Source of the DNA: Bacteroidota bacterium
Lineage (GTDB): Bacteria; Bacteroidota; Bacteroidia; Chitinophagales; Chitinophagaceae
DNA: 64,000 nucleotides
Reading direction: 5' to 3'
Assembly (NCBI GenBank): GCA_018267725.1
Contig: JAFDXY010000009.1
Coordinates: 186,001-250,000, forward strand
Both the position numbers and the translations under genes were made by a program. A model generated the notes under the pieces. That model did no database searches and was not told where the DNA came from. It was given only the letters and a program-made list of their open reading frames with translations. Positions 50,909 to 61,181 of this stretch are shown in pieces; within the stretch, counting starts at the first letter, position 1; the number at the start of each line of letters is the position of its first letter.

Positions 50909-53776
50909 ATGAGAGAAAACAAGAGCGATGCTTCTTTAAACACAAATGAACAAATTGAAGTATTTGGTGCAAGAGAGCATAATTTAAAAAATATTGATAT
51001 ATCTATTCCTAAAAATAAATTAGTTGTTTTTACAGGTGTAAGTGGCAGCGGAAAAAGTTCTTTAGCATTTGATACTATTTATAACGAAGGGCAACGCCGT
51101 TACATGGAAAGTTTTGGTGCGTATGCAAGGCAATTTATTGGAGATATGGAAAGACCTGATGTTGATAAAATAACAGGGCTATCTCCCGTAATTTCTATTG
51201 AACAAAAAACTACTAATAAAAATCCACGTTCAACTGTTGGTACTGTTACAGAAGTGTACGATTTTATGCGTTTACTTTTTGCAAGAATTGGTGAAGCATA
51301 CAGTTATAATACCGGAAAAAAAATGGTGAAGTTTAGCGAAGAAGAAATTGTAGAAAATATTTTTAAAAAATTTAAAGGAGAAAAAATTTCATTATTAGCA
51401 CCTGTTGTTCGCGGAAGAAAAGGGCATTACAGAGAGCTGTTTGAAGAAATTAGAAAAAAAGGATTTTTAAAAGTAAGAGTAGATGGCGAAGTAAAAGATA
51501 TTGTTGCAAAAATGCAGGTGGACAGATATAAAATTCATGATATAGAAACTGTTGTTGATAGGTTAGCTGTTGCAAATGATATGAAAATTCGCTTAAGCCA
51601 AAGTGTGCAGCAGAGCTTGAAATTAGGAAAAGATTTAATGTTTGTTTTATTAAATGATGATGGTTCAATAATTCAATATTCCAAACATTTAATGTGTATT
51701 GATACAGGCATTAGTTACGAAGAGCCAAGCCCCAACGCATTTTCATTCAACTCACCTTACGGAGCTTGCCCAACTTGCAAAGGCTTAGGAAACGTTTATA
51801 GCATTGATATGAATTTGGTTTTGCCCGATAATTCAATCAGCATAAAAGATGGCGGCATTCATGCATTAGGCGAAGAAAGAGAAGCCAGCGTATATAAACA
51901 AGTTGCAGCGTTTGCAAAAAAACATAAAATTAATTTAGAGAAATCTATTAAAGATTTACCACAACAACAGTTAGATTTAATATTATACGGAGATAAAAAT
52001 ATTACATCAACATTAAATGTAGTGATGGATGATGAAAATATTCCTTTAGAATACACAGGCAGTTATGAAGGAATTATTCCTATGTTAAAACGTTGGTTTA
52101 TTTCTCCCAACAGTAATGAAGGTTTAAGAACTTGGGTAGAAAAATATATGAGTTTAGAAACTTGTTATGCCTGCAACGGAAACAGATTAAGAAAAGAAAG
52201 TTTATGGTTTAAGATTGATGAAAAAAATATTGCTGAATTAAGTAATATGAATTTAGATAAATTAATGTTATGGTTTAATGGCATTGAAAAAAGATTAAGC
52301 AACAAACAAAACATTATTGCAAAAGATATTATTAAAGAAATAAGAGAACGCTTACAATTTTTATTAAACGTTGGCTTAACATATCTTTCTTTAAACAGGC
52401 CTTCTAAAACACTTAGTGGTGGCGAGTCTCAGCGTATTCGTTTAGCAACACAAATTGGTTCTCAACTACAAGGCATTACTTATATTTTAGATGAACCAAG
52501 TATTGGTTTACACCAAAGAGATAATCACAGATTAATTGAAGCATTAAAAAATTTGAGAGATATTGGCAATAGCGTTTTAGTGGTTGAACATGATAAAGAT
52601 ATTATGTTGGCAAGTGATCATTTAGTTGATATTGGGCCTAAAGCAGGAAAGTATGGCGGGCAAATTGTTGCAGCAGGAACGCCCAAAGAAGTATTAAAAA
52701 TAAATTCTGAAACAGCAAATTATTTAAGTGGAAAATCTAAACTTGAAATTCCGGAAGAAAGAAGAAAAGGCAACGGAAAATTTATTGAATTAAAAGGTAT
52801 AAAAGGAAATAATTTAAAAGAGGTTGATGTAAAATTTCCTTTAGGAAAATTAATTGTTGTTACAGGTGTAAGCGGTAGTGGAAAATCAACTTTAATTAAT
52901 GAAACTTTATATCCAATTCTCTCGCAACATGCATACGGAAGTAAAATGCAGGCAATGGAATATAAGCAGGTAAAGGGTTTAGAGCATATTGATAAAGTGA
53001 TTGAAATAAATCAAAGCCCCATAGGAAGAACGCCCCGAAGTAACCCTGCAACCTATTGTGGTTTTTTTACAGAAATAAGAACACTATTTGCAAGTGTGCC
53101 CGAAGCAAAAATTAGAGGTTATAATGCGGGCAGGTTTTCTTTCAATGTAAAAACAGGTAGATGTGAAGTTTGCGAAGGTGGTGGCATGCGTGTTATTGAA
53201 ATGAATTTTTTACCCGATGTGTATGTGCACTGCGAAAAATGTAATGGCAAACGCTACAACAGAGAAACTTTAGAAATAAGATATAAAGGAAAAAGTATTA
53301 GTGATGTTTTAGAGATGACTGTTGATGAAGCTTGTGAATTTTTTAACACAATTCCTTGGTTGTATAGGAAAATAAAAGTATTGCAAGAAGTTGGTTTAGG
53401 TTATATTACATTGGGTCAATCGGCTGTAACGCTTAGTGGTGGCGAGGCACAGCGTGTTAAACTTTCTACCGAATTAGGTAAAAAAGATACAGGAAAAACA
53501 TTTTATATTTTAGATGAACCCACAACAGGTTTACACTTTCAAGATATAAAATTATTAATGAGTGTAGTGAATAAATTAGTTGATAGAGGTAATACCGTTT
53601 TAATAATTGAACACAATTTAGATGTAATTAAAATGGCAGATTATATTATTGATTTAGGCCCCGAAGGCGGCGATGGTGGTGGAAAAATTTTATTTGAAGG
53701 AACTCCGGAAGAAATGATTAAAACTAAAAATAGCTACACCGCTAAGTTTCTAAAACAAGAAATAAAAAATCATTAA
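50909..53776 (+). CDS. uvrA: Excinuclease ABC subunit A
   Basis: 955 residues. Two ABC ATPase halves: Walker A FTGVSGSGKSSLAF and VTGVSGSGKSTLIN; signatures TLSGGESQRIRLA and TLSGGEAQRVKLS. Zinc fingers: CPTCKGLG/CYACNGNR in the first half and CEVCEGGG/CEKCNGKR in the second. It has a 15-residue N-terminal extension (MRENKSDASLNTNEQ) compared with the usual start at 'I.V.GAR.HNLK'; no other in-frame Met is available. It recognises DNA damage with UvrB and is the partner of the Mfd protein at 31064. It is divergent from the restriction-modification operon. Confidence 0.97.
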   Translation: MRENKSDASLNTNEQIEVFGAREHNLKNIDISIPKNKLVVFTGVSGSGKSSLAFDTIYNEGQRRYMESFGAYARQFIGDMERPDVDKITGLSPVISIEQKTTNKNPRSTVGTVTEVYDFMRLLFARIGEAYSYNTGKKMVKFSEEEIVENIFKKFKGEKISLLAPVVRGRKGHYRELFEEIRKKGFLKVRVDGEVKDIVAKMQVDRYKIHDIETVVDRLAVANDMKIRLSQSVQQSLKLGKDLMFVLLNDDGSIIQYSKHLMCIDTGISYEEPSPNAFSFNSPYGACPTCKGLGNVYSIDMNLVLPDNSISIKDGGIHALGEEREASVYKQVAAFAKKHKINLEKSIKDLPQQQLDLILYGDKNITSTLNVVMDDENIPLEYTGSYEGIIPMLKRWFISPNSNEGLRTWVEKYMSLETCYACNGNRLRKESLWFKIDEKNIAELSNMNLDKLMLWFNGIEKRLSNKQNIIAKDIIKEIRERLQFLLNVGLTYLSLNRPSKTLSGGESQRIRLATQIGSQLQGITYILDEPSIGLHQRDNHRLIEALKNLRDIGNSVLVVEHDKDIMLASDHLVDIGPKAGKYGGQIVAAGTPKEVLKINSETANYLSGKSKLEIPEERRKGNGKFIELKGIKGNNLKEVDVKFPLGKLIVVTGVSGSGKSTLINETLYPILSQHAYGSKMQAMEYKQVKGLEHIDKVIEINQSPIGRTPRSNPATYCGFFTEIRTLFASVPEAKIRGYNAGRFSFNVKTGRCEVCEGGGMRVIEMNFLPDVYVHCEKCNGKRYNRETLEIRYKGKSISDVLEMTVDEACEFFNTIPWLYRKIKVLQEVGLGYITLGQSAVTLSGGEAQRVKLSTELGKKDTGKTFYILDEPTTGLHFQDIKLLMSVVNKLVDRGNTVLIIEHNLDVIKMADYIIDLGPEGGDGGGKILFEGTPEEMIKTKNSYTAKFLKQEIKNH

Positions 53777-53788
53777 TAATATTTTTTA

Positions 53789-53796
53789 TACTTTTG
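53789..53796 (+). promoter_or_regulatory. -7 box of efflux operon
   Basis: TACTTTTG matches TAnnTTTG and ends eight bases before ATG 53805. A GTG at 53799 would be only two bases after it. Confidence 0.4.
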
Positions 53797-53804
53797 AAGT
53801 GGAA

Positions 53805-54179
53805 ATGAATATCTATTCAGCTATAAAAAGAACATCATTTTATACATTTATCACAACTGTATATCTTGCTTTTTTTATTGTACAATGTATTTACAATTTT
53901 GATACTTCAAATGCTATTGTAAAAAAACATCATACACAATTAAAAGAAATAAATAGCAATTTACAACACTCTTTTTCAGTTGTAAAACAACATCATTCTC
54001 CTAAAAAAAATATTCGTTTAAATAAACGTTTTCAGCCAGAAACACTTCCTGCAAGTATTACAACAGTTTCGGCTCCCGAAATAGTTTTTATAGAAAATTA
54101 TTTTTCTTTTTATAAAGAAGAAGTTTATACTACTGTATTTAATACCACAACTTTAAGAGGTCCACCTGCTGTTATTTAA
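53805..54179 (+). CDS. Small His-rich protein at the head of the efflux operon
   Basis: 124 residues from ATG 53805 (MNIYSAIKRTSFYTF). One hydrophobic segment (ITTVYLAFFIVQCIYNF) near the N-terminus acts as a membrane anchor or signal. Two His pairs follow, in KKHHTQL and KQHHSPKK. The protein ends in TTLRGPPAVI, and I recall similar 'LRGPP' endings on small proteins ahead of RND efflux genes in Bacteroidota. It is 43 bp upstream of the TolC-like gene. It may be a metal or small-molecule sensor or chaperone of the pump; not recognised as a family. Confidence 0.55.
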   Translation: MNIYSAIKRTSFYTFITTVYLAFFIVQCIYNFDTSNAIVKKHHTQLKEINSNLQHSFSVVKQHHSPKKNIRLNKRFQPETLPASITTVSAPEIVFIENYFSFYKEEVYTTVFNTTTLRGPPAVI

Positions 54180-54222
54180 ATTCTCAAATAAAAAAATTTC
54201 TTTTTAAACCTTAGAATTTAAT

Positions 54223-55608
54223 ATGACAACTTTCTTACAAAGAAAGTGTGTTTTGTTTTGTGCAATATTTTTAATATTAAATAATTTACAAGCACAAAAA
54301 CATTATTACACTTTAAACCAACTGGTAAACGCTTCTCAAGCATATTTACCATTATTAAAACAACAGCAATCTATAATAAATAGTGTACAGGCAAATGTTA
54401 CAGATGTTAAACATTCATTCTTGCCTCAGCTAAAAATTAGCGATGAAATAAATATTGGTACAGATAACTCGGCGGCAGGTGCTTATTTGCCTATAATAAC
54501 TATTCCATCTGCATCGGGTGGTATTAGAGCCAATAATAATTACCAACCTGTTACGGGTAATATTGGCATTTTATACGGAGAATATGAATTAGCAAATTTT
54601 GGTTTAACCAATGCAAAAATTAAAGCAGCAGAAAGTTTGGTTAGTTTTCAAAAGTCAAATTACGAAAAACAGTTATACGAAATAAAACTGCAAGTGTGCC
54701 AACTTTATTTTAATTTATTGCAAAACAAATACAGGCTTTTAATTGATAAACAAAATATAGATAGATACAATACTATTTTTACGGTTATACAATCTTTAGC
54801 GGCAAGCGGTATTAAAGCAGGTGCCGATTCTTCTTTAGCAAAAGCAGAACTGTCTTCTACCAAAATAAGTTATAACCAAACTTTAGGAAGAATAGAAACC
54901 TTAAAGCAACAATTGGCTTATTTAACAGGCATTTCATCAGTTCAAATAAATATTGATACGCTTCAAAACACTTCGTTAAATAATTCGTTTCTTCCTAATT
55001 TATTATTTGATAGTGTTTCAAATCCGTTAATTGATTTTTATTCAAAGAAGAAAAATATTTTTCTTTCAAACGAAACATTAATTAAAAAAAGTTATTTACC
55101 TAAAGTAACATTAGGTGCCACAACTTGGGCAAGAGGTTCAAGTATTTTTTATAATGATGATTATAAATCTTTAGCAAACGGTTTAGGATATCAAAGATTT
55201 AATTATTTAGTTGGCGTAGGCATTACCTATAATTTATTTAATGGTATTCATAAAAAAGATAAATTAAATATTAACCGTTACGAAATACAAGCAAGTGATT
55301 TTGAATTGCAACAACAAAAATTAGCATTACAATCTGCATCGTTACAAGCAGATGAAACACTTAAAACAACTTTACAAAATTTAACCGAGTTACCTATACA
55401 ATTAAATGCTGCACAAGATGTGTATTTGCAAAAGCAAGCACAATACAAAGCAGGTTTAATAACATTAATAGATTTAACAAATGCAGCCTTTGTTTTATAC
55501 CGCTCGCAAACAAATTATATTGAAACATTGAGTGATTGGTATGCAGCTAAATTAAACAAAGCAGCCGCAACAGGTAACCTTGATTTATTTATACAAAATA
55601 TAAAATAA
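54223..55608 (+). CDS. TolC-family outer membrane efflux protein
   Basis: 461 residues. Signal peptide ending LQAQK. Two helical-hairpin repeats: first around NSVQANVTDVKHSFLPQLKI and NYEKQLYEIKLQVCQLYFN, second around KDKLNINRYEIQASDFELQQ and QYKAGLITLIDLTNAAFVLY. The 'Y.aGl.t..dl..A...l' block is diagnostic. It forms the outer-membrane channel for the RND pump; its stop is 6 bp before the permease start. Confidence 0.92.
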   Translation: MTTFLQRKCVLFCAIFLILNNLQAQKHYYTLNQLVNASQAYLPLLKQQQSIINSVQANVTDVKHSFLPQLKISDEINIGTDNSAAGAYLPIITIPSASGGIRANNNYQPVTGNIGILYGEYELANFGLTNAKIKAAESLVSFQKSNYEKQLYEIKLQVCQLYFNLLQNKYRLLIDKQNIDRYNTIFTVIQSLAASGIKAGADSSLAKAELSSTKISYNQTLGRIETLKQQLAYLTGISSVQINIDTLQNTSLNNSFLPNLLFDSVSNPLIDFYSKKKNIFLSNETLIKKSYLPKVTLGATTWARGSSIFYNDDYKSLANGLGYQRFNYLVGVGITYNLFNGIHKKDKLNINRYEIQASDFELQQQKLALQSASLQADETLKTTLQNLTELPIQLNAAQDVYLQKQAQYKAGLITLIDLTNAAFVLYRSQTNYIETLSDWYAAKLNKAAATGNLDLFIQNIK

Positions 55609-55614
55609 TTTTTT

Positions 55615-58600
55615 ATGGTAAGAACAGCTTTAAAAAGACCAATAACTATTTTGGTTTTATTTATTGGCCTACTGTTGTTCTCAATATTGGCAATAAAAAC
55701 AATTCCCATTGATATATTTCCTCGTTTAAACTTACCAACCATTTATGTAATAGAATCGTACGGCGGAATGTCGCCACAACAAATGGAAGGTTTTTTTGCT
55801 ACCAGAATGCAAGATCAATTTTTATATATCAACGGAATAAAAAATATTGAAAGCAAAAACATTCAAGGCTTAACATTAATTAAATTATCTTTTTACGAAA
55901 GTGCAAATATGGCCGAAGCCTCTGCACAAGTGGCTTTGCAAGTAAACAGAGCTATGAAATTTTTTCCACCGGGTGCATTACCGCCGCAAGTAATTCGGTT
56001 CGATGCATCTTCACTTCCGGTAGGAGAATTAGTATTAAGCAGCAAAACAAAATCGTTAAAAGAAATTTACGATTTAGCTGCAACTCGCATTAGGCCAATG
56101 TTTGCTTCGGTGCAAGGTTTATCTGCACCACCGCCTTTTGGTGCCAATTCAAGATCGGTAGTTATTAATGCAGACCCTTCTAAACTAAGAGCCTATAATA
56201 TTTCTCCCGATGAAATTGTAAGTGCCATTGCAGAAAATAATATTATGAGCCCTTCGGGAAATTTAAGAGTAGATAGTATTATGTATGTTACAAATCTTAA
56301 TTCGTTAGAAGATAAGGTTCAAGATTTTGAAAATATTTCTATTAAAACAAAAGATAATGCTACCGTATTTATTAGAGATGTAGCAAAAGTTGCCGATGCA
56401 TCGGACATAACAGTAGATTATGCTTTGGTAAACGGAAAACGTTCTATTTATATTCCCGTTGTTAAAACAGCAGATGCTTCTACATGGGAAGTTGTGCAAA
56501 CACTTAAAGGTAAGTTGCCCGAAATGCAAAGTTTATTACCCGATGATGTACATGCAAGTTATGAGTTTGACCAATCTGTTTTTGTAATGAACGCAGCTAA
56601 AAGTTTAATGACGGAAGGAATTTTAGGTGCCATACTTACAGGGTTGGTTGTATTATTATTTTTAAAAGATTGGCGAAGCAGTTTAATTGTTATTATAACA
56701 ATTCCTGTTGCAGTTTTAAATGCTGTTTTGTTTTTAAAAATGTTTGGGCAAACAATTAATATAATGACGTTAAGTGGTTTAGCATTAGCCATTGGAATAT
56801 TGGTAGACCAAGCCACCGTAACTATAGAAAACATACACCAACATTTAGAAATGGGTAAAACAAAAAAGCAAGCAATATTAGATGCCTGCTCAGAAATATC
56901 GTTCCCGTTGTTGCTAATTTTGTTATGTATTCTTGCAGTGTTTGCTCCATCGTTTGTAATGAATGGTGTACCTAAAGCAATGTTTCTTCCGCTTTCATTA
57001 TCTATTGCATTTGCAATGATTATTTCTTTTATAGCAGCACAAACTTTAGTTCCTATTTTGTCTGTTTGGTTATTAAAAGAAAATATGTTTCATTATAAAC
57101 ACAAAGCGTTTCATGCACATGCAGGTATGGCATTAGATAGTAAAGAAATAACAGAAGTAAATGTGCATACCAAACAAGATGAAAAACATAATGAAGAAAA
57201 TAATTTCTTCCAAAAACTAAAAGTAAGTTTAGAAAAAAAATTAAATAATTGGATGCCTAAAAGAAAATGGATTGTAAGTATTTACTTATTAGCCATACTG
57301 GCTTTAGCAGGATTTTGTTTTGTAGTAATTGGGAAAGATTTATTACCTAAAAACAATGTTGGTCAAATTCAATTAAGAATAAAAGAGCCAGATGGAACAA
57401 GGTTAGAAGTAACAGAAAACACAGCAAAAGATGTGTTGAGTATTATTGATTCTACCGTACATAAAAACATTGAAGTTAGTTCCGGTTATGTTGGAATTGT
57501 GCCCAGCAGTTATGGCAGCAGTAATTTATATGTATTTAATAGCGGCACTAACGAAGCTGTTATGCAAATAAAACTGAATGAAGATTATAAAGCAAACATG
57601 GATGAATTAAAAGATATATTAAGGAAAAATATACTATCTAAATACCCTCAGTTGAGATTATCGTTTGAGCCTATTGAATTAACAGAAAAAATAATGGCAC
57701 AAGGTGCAGCAACACCTATTGAAGTAAGAATTGCAGGAAAAAATTATACCGATATAAAATCTGTTGCTACTAAACTTGTTAATCAATTACAACAAAAAGA
57801 TTATTTACGAGATGTACAAATAGCACAACCACAAGCATTTCCTGTAATTAATATTACCATTGATAGATATAGATTAGCACAAATGGGTTTAAAATTAAAT
57901 GATGTAGCAAGAAGTATTACAGATGCCACTTCATCAAGTAGGTTTACAGAAAAAAATCAATGGTTAGATAAACGTGTTGCATACACTTATCAGGTGCAAG
58001 TACAAGTTCCTGAATATATTATGAATTCAATGCAACAACTGCAATCTATTCCGTTAGTAAAAGGTCAGGCAAGGCCAATTCTTTCAGATGTAGCAACTAT
58101 TGCAACCGATACTTTACCCGGTGAGTATGATAGAAGTGGACCAAGAAGATTTGTAACCGTAAGTGCCAACATTTATAAAAAAGATTTAGGAGCAGCTACA
58201 CAAGCCGTTCAAAAAACAATTGATGGATTAGGAAAACCACCAACAGGAACTATAATAGAAATGAAAGGTATGTCATCATTACTAACCGAAACATTAGGCT
58301 CTTTGCAAAGTGGTTTAATTGCAGCTATCATTGTCATATTATTGTTGCTGGCAGCCAACTATCAATCTTTCGGATTATCGGTTTCAGTTTTATCAACCGT
58401 ACCTGCAGTACTGTTAGGTTCAATGTTATTATTACTTGCAACACATTCAACATTAAATCTTCAATCATATATGGGCATTATTATGTCTGTTGGAATTTCT
58501 GTTGCAAACGCAATTTTAATTGTAACAAATGCAGAAGCATTAAGATTAGAATACAGAGATCCGTTTAAAGCAGCAAGTGTAGCAGCAGGTATAAGATTAA

Positions 58601-58830
58601 GACCAATATTAATGACAAGCCTTGCCATGATTGCAGGAATGATACCAATGGCAAGTGGCATAGGAGAATCGGGAGATCAATCTGCACCATTAGGGCGTGC
58701 AGTAATTGGCGGTTTAATTGCATCAACATTTGCAGCCTTATTTATTGTGCCGTTAGTATATGGTTGGATACAACAAAAAACATCTTTTAATTCGGTTTCA
58801 TTATTACCCGAAGATGATATTAACAAATAA
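55615..58830 (+). CDS. RND-family efflux permease
   Basis: 1071 residues with the 1+5+1+5 arrangement of RND pumps: first helix ITILVLFIGLLLFSILAIKT, porter domain with NLPTIYVIESYGGMSPQQME, TM4 region LALAIGILVDQATVTIENIH (with the conserved Asp), and a second half starting IVSIYLLAILALAGFCFVVIG. Both halves have the R-P-I-L-M-T-S type segment (RLRPILMTSLAMIAGMIPMA). Subgroup (heavy metal versus multidrug) is not clear. It lies between the TolC and adaptor genes, an outer channel-pump-adaptor order. Confidence 0.93.
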   Translation: MVRTALKRPITILVLFIGLLLFSILAIKTIPIDIFPRLNLPTIYVIESYGGMSPQQMEGFFATRMQDQFLYINGIKNIESKNIQGLTLIKLSFYESANMAEASAQVALQVNRAMKFFPPGALPPQVIRFDASSLPVGELVLSSKTKSLKEIYDLAATRIRPMFASVQGLSAPPPFGANSRSVVINADPSKLRAYNISPDEIVSAIAENNIMSPSGNLRVDSIMYVTNLNSLEDKVQDFENISIKTKDNATVFIRDVAKVADASDITVDYALVNGKRSIYIPVVKTADASTWEVVQTLKGKLPEMQSLLPDDVHASYEFDQSVFVMNAAKSLMTEGILGAILTGLVVLLFLKDWRSSLIVIITIPVAVLNAVLFLKMFGQTINIMTLSGLALAIGILVDQATVTIENIHQHLEMGKTKKQAILDACSEISFPLLLILLCILAVFAPSFVMNGVPKAMFLPLSLSIAFAMIISFIAAQTLVPILSVWLLKENMFHYKHKAFHAHAGMALDSKEITEVNVHTKQDEKHNEENNFFQKLKVSLEKKLNNWMPKRKWIVSIYLLAILALAGFCFVVIGKDLLPKNNVGQIQLRIKEPDGTRLEVTENTAKDVLSIIDSTVHKNIEVSSGYVGIVPSSYGSSNLYVFNSGTNEAVMQIKLNEDYKANMDELKDILRKNILSKYPQLRLSFEPIELTEKIMAQGAATPIEVRIAGKNYTDIKSVATKLVNQLQQKDYLRDVQIAQPQAFPVINITIDRYRLAQMGLKLNDVARSITDATSSSRFTEKNQWLDKRVAYTYQVQVQVPEYIMNSMQQLQSIPLVKGQARPILSDVATIATDTLPGEYDRSGPRRFVTVSANIYKKDLGAATQAVQKTIDGLGKPPTGTIIEMKGMSSLLTETLGSLQSGLIAAIIVILLLLAANYQSFGLSVSVLSTVPAVLLGSMLLLLATHSTLNLQSYMGIIMSVGISVANAILIVTNAEALRLEYRDPFKAASVAAGIRLRPILMTSLAMIAGMIPMASGIGESGDQSAPLGRAVIGGLIASTFAALFIVPLVYGWIQQKTSFNSVSLLPEDDINK

Positions 58831-58859
58831 ATTAATTTATAAATTATAATACATTTAAA

Positions 58860-59945
58860 ATGATAAAGTATAGAAATATCGCAATTGTAAAAATTTTCTT
58901 TCTTGCATTTATTTTACTATCGTGTTCTGATAAACATGATAATGAACAGAAAGCAGTACAAACGCCTGCCACTCCTCATTATACATTTGCAACCGTTACT
59001 AAAGAAAATTTATCTTCAACCATTAAACTTCCGGCTCAATTAGCAGCGTACAGAGAAATAAGTATTTTTCCTAAAGTAAACGGATATGTAAAAAAAGTAT
59101 ATGTTGATATTGGTTCTTCTGTAAAAACGGGTCAGTTGTTAATGACGTTAGAGGCACCAGAGTTAGAACAAGCAAGTGTTCAAGCAAAAGAAAAATATAC
59201 TAAAGCAAAAGTTGATTTTCTTATTGTGAAAGAAAATTACGAACGTTTATTTCAAGCTTCTAAAACAGCAGGAGCCGTATCTCCATTAGATTTATCAATT
59301 GCAAAATCTAAAGTTGAAGAAGATAGTATTTTATGCCAACAAGAAAAAGCCAATTGGCAAATGCAACAAACAATGATTGCTTATTTAAACATTACAGCTC
59401 CTTTTAACGGCGTTATTACCGAAAGAAATACACATGAAGGTGCATTGGCAAGTGCAACTTTAAAAGATAAACCTATGTTAGAATTAAAGCAAATAAACCA
59501 TTTAAGATTATTGATTGATTTGCCTGAAAATTTTTCTACACTTAAAGAAAAAGATTCTGTAACGTTTTACATAACTGCTTTAAACAATAAAAAAATGAGT
59601 GCAGTAATAAGCAGAAAATCTGATAATGTAAATACACAATATCGTTTTGAAAGAGTTGAAGCAGATGTTCAAAATGATGGTACACTTACACCAGGTATGT
59701 ATGCAGATGTTATTGTAAAATCTAACGGCAACGAGCCTTCTTTAGTGGTGCCTGCTTCGGCAATTGTAACTTCTACACAACGCAAATATGTTTTGGCAGT
59801 AAGAAATAATAAAGTTGTAAAGGTTGATGTTACTACAATTAATGAAGCAAACGGCAAAGCAGCAGTTACAGGTTTATTGCAAGAAGGTGAACGTATAATT
59901 ATAAATGCAAATGATGAGATAAAAGAAGGTGCAGTGGTTAGTTAA
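58860..59945 (+). CDS. RND efflux periplasmic adaptor (membrane fusion protein)
   Basis: 361 residues. Lipoprotein signal ending ILLSC then SDKHDN, so it is probably lipid-anchored to the inner membrane. Lipoyl-like domain GYVKKVYVDIGSSVKTGQLL, helical hairpin KYTKAKVDFLIVKENYERLF, beta-barrel NITAPFNGVITERNTHEGAL and a membrane-proximal end VLAVRNNKVVKVDVTTINEA. It connects the permease to the TolC-like channel. Last gene of the operon, followed by a terminator. Confidence 0.92.
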   Translation: MIKYRNIAIVKIFFLAFILLSCSDKHDNEQKAVQTPATPHYTFATVTKENLSSTIKLPAQLAAYREISIFPKVNGYVKKVYVDIGSSVKTGQLLMTLEAPELEQASVQAKEKYTKAKVDFLIVKENYERLFQASKTAGAVSPLDLSIAKSKVEEDSILCQQEKANWQMQQTMIAYLNITAPFNGVITERNTHEGALASATLKDKPMLELKQINHLRLLIDLPENFSTLKEKDSVTFYITALNNKKMSAVISRKSDNVNTQYRFERVEADVQNDGTLTPGMYADVIVKSNGNEPSLVVPASAIVTSTQRKYVLAVRNNKVVKVDVTTINEANGKAAVTGLLQEGERIIINANDEIKEGAVVS

Positions 59946-59958
59946 AAAATATACTTAA

Positions 59959-59987
59959 CATTCTGCAAGTGCAAAATTTGCAGAATG
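59959..59987 (+). terminator. Terminator of efflux operon
   Basis: CATTCTGCAA and TTGCAGAATG form a 10-bp stem, then T's on the + strand, 14 bp past the adaptor stop. Confidence 0.75.
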
Positions 59988-60021
59988 TTTTCTTAAAGTA
60001 AATATTAAAATATTTTTAATA

Positions 60022-61068
60022 CTAAACTTTTTCAGACAGTAATTGCTGAACTAATTTTTCTAATTCTTTTACACGTTTTTCTAAATCGGGTAAGTTGCGA
60101 GAAGCAACTTGGCTTCTTAAAGAAGCAGTATAATCATAAGCCGGAGAACCGGTAACGGCTGTATTTTTTTCTTTAATTGATTTTGTTACACCGCTTTGTG
60201 CATTTATTTTACTTCCGTCTGCAATGCTTATATGGCCTACAATCCCTACTTGCCCGCCAACCATAACATTGTTGCCTAATTTGGTGCTACCACTAATACC
60301 ACTTTGTGCTGCAATTACAGTGTTGCCGCCTACTTCAACATTATGTGCAATTTGTATAAGGTTATCTAATTTGGCTCCTGCTTTAATAATGGTAGAACCA
60401 ATAGTGGCTCTATCAATAGTTGTGTTAGCTCCTATTTCAACATTATCTTCAACAACTACATTTCCTATTTGTGGTACTTTTTTAAATGTTCCATCTGCCA
60501 GCGGAGCAAATCCAAAACCATCACTACCAATTACGGTTCCTGCATGAATGGTTACATTATTTCCAATAACGCAATCGTTATAAATTTTTACACCTGCATG
60601 TATAATTACATTGTTGCCAATTTTTACATTGTTGCCAACAAAAGCACCTGCAAATATTTTTACATTATTAGCTATTAAAACATTTTCACTTAAATAAACA
60701 AAAGCTGCAATAAAAACTTGTTCGCCCATTTTTACTGTTTTAGCAATAAAAGATGGTTCTTGAATACCTGCTAATTGTTGTGTAACTATTTCTTGATATT
60801 TACTTAATAAACCAGCAAAAGCAACATACGCATCTGGAACACGTAAAAGTGTTGCATTTATTTTTTGCTTCAACTCAAGATTTTCATTAATAATTATAAT
60901 TGATGCTTGTGTTGTGTAAAGATGCTCTTCATATTTTGGGTTTGCTAAAAATGCCAACTGGCCGTTTTTGGCTTCTTCAATTTTACCGAATGAGGCTACG
61001 GCAGCAGTTTCATCTCCTTCAATTTTTGCATTAATAAGCAAAGCAATTTGTTGTGCGGTAAATGTCAT
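60022..61068 (-). CDS. lpxD: UDP-3-O-acylglucosamine N-acyltransferase
   Basis: 348 residues from ATG 61068 ([20 protein letters not shown]), the normal LpxD beginning; an ATG nine codons upstream is in the leader. A left-handed beta-helix of hexapeptide repeats runs from about residue 105 to 300 ([31 protein letters not shown]). The active-site loop is [20 protein letters not shown] and the His is in [17 protein letters not shown]. It ends with a C-terminal coiled helix ([19 protein letters not shown]). It adds the N-linked acyl chain in lipid A synthesis. Confidence 0.95.
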   Translation of the reverse strand: MTFTAQQIALLINAKIEGDETAAVASFGKIEEAKNGQLAFLANPKYEEHLYTTQASIIIINENLELKQKINATLLRVPDAYVAFAGLLSKYQEIVTQQLAGIQEPSFIAKTVKMGEQVFIAAFVYLSENVLIANNVKIFAGAFVGNNVKIGNNVIIHAGVKIYNDCVIGNNVTIHAGTVIGSDGFGFAPLADGTFKKVPQIGNVVVEDNVEIGANTTIDRATIGSTIIKAGAKLDNLIQIAHNVEVGGNTVIAAQSGISGSTKLGNNVMVGGQVGIVGHISIADGSKINAQSGVTKSIKEKNTAVTGSPAYDYTASLRSQVASRNLPDLEKRVKELEKLVQQLLSEKV

Positions 61069-61099
61069 AATCAGTTCACTTAGGGTTTCAAGCAATTAG

Positions 61100-61107
61100 C
61101 AAACTTA
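61100..61107 (-). promoter_or_regulatory. -7 box of lpxD
   Basis: TAAGTTTG on the minus strand matches TAnnTTTG, 31 bp before the ATG at 61068. CAAA (TTTG on the minus strand) lies at 61130-61133, 22 bp further upstream, near the -33 position. Confidence 0.5.
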
Positions 61108-61181
61108 TGTTTATATTATTTAAACATGGCAAATTTGTAAAATTACTGTGGTAAGAACCAATAAAAATATTAACAATATAA

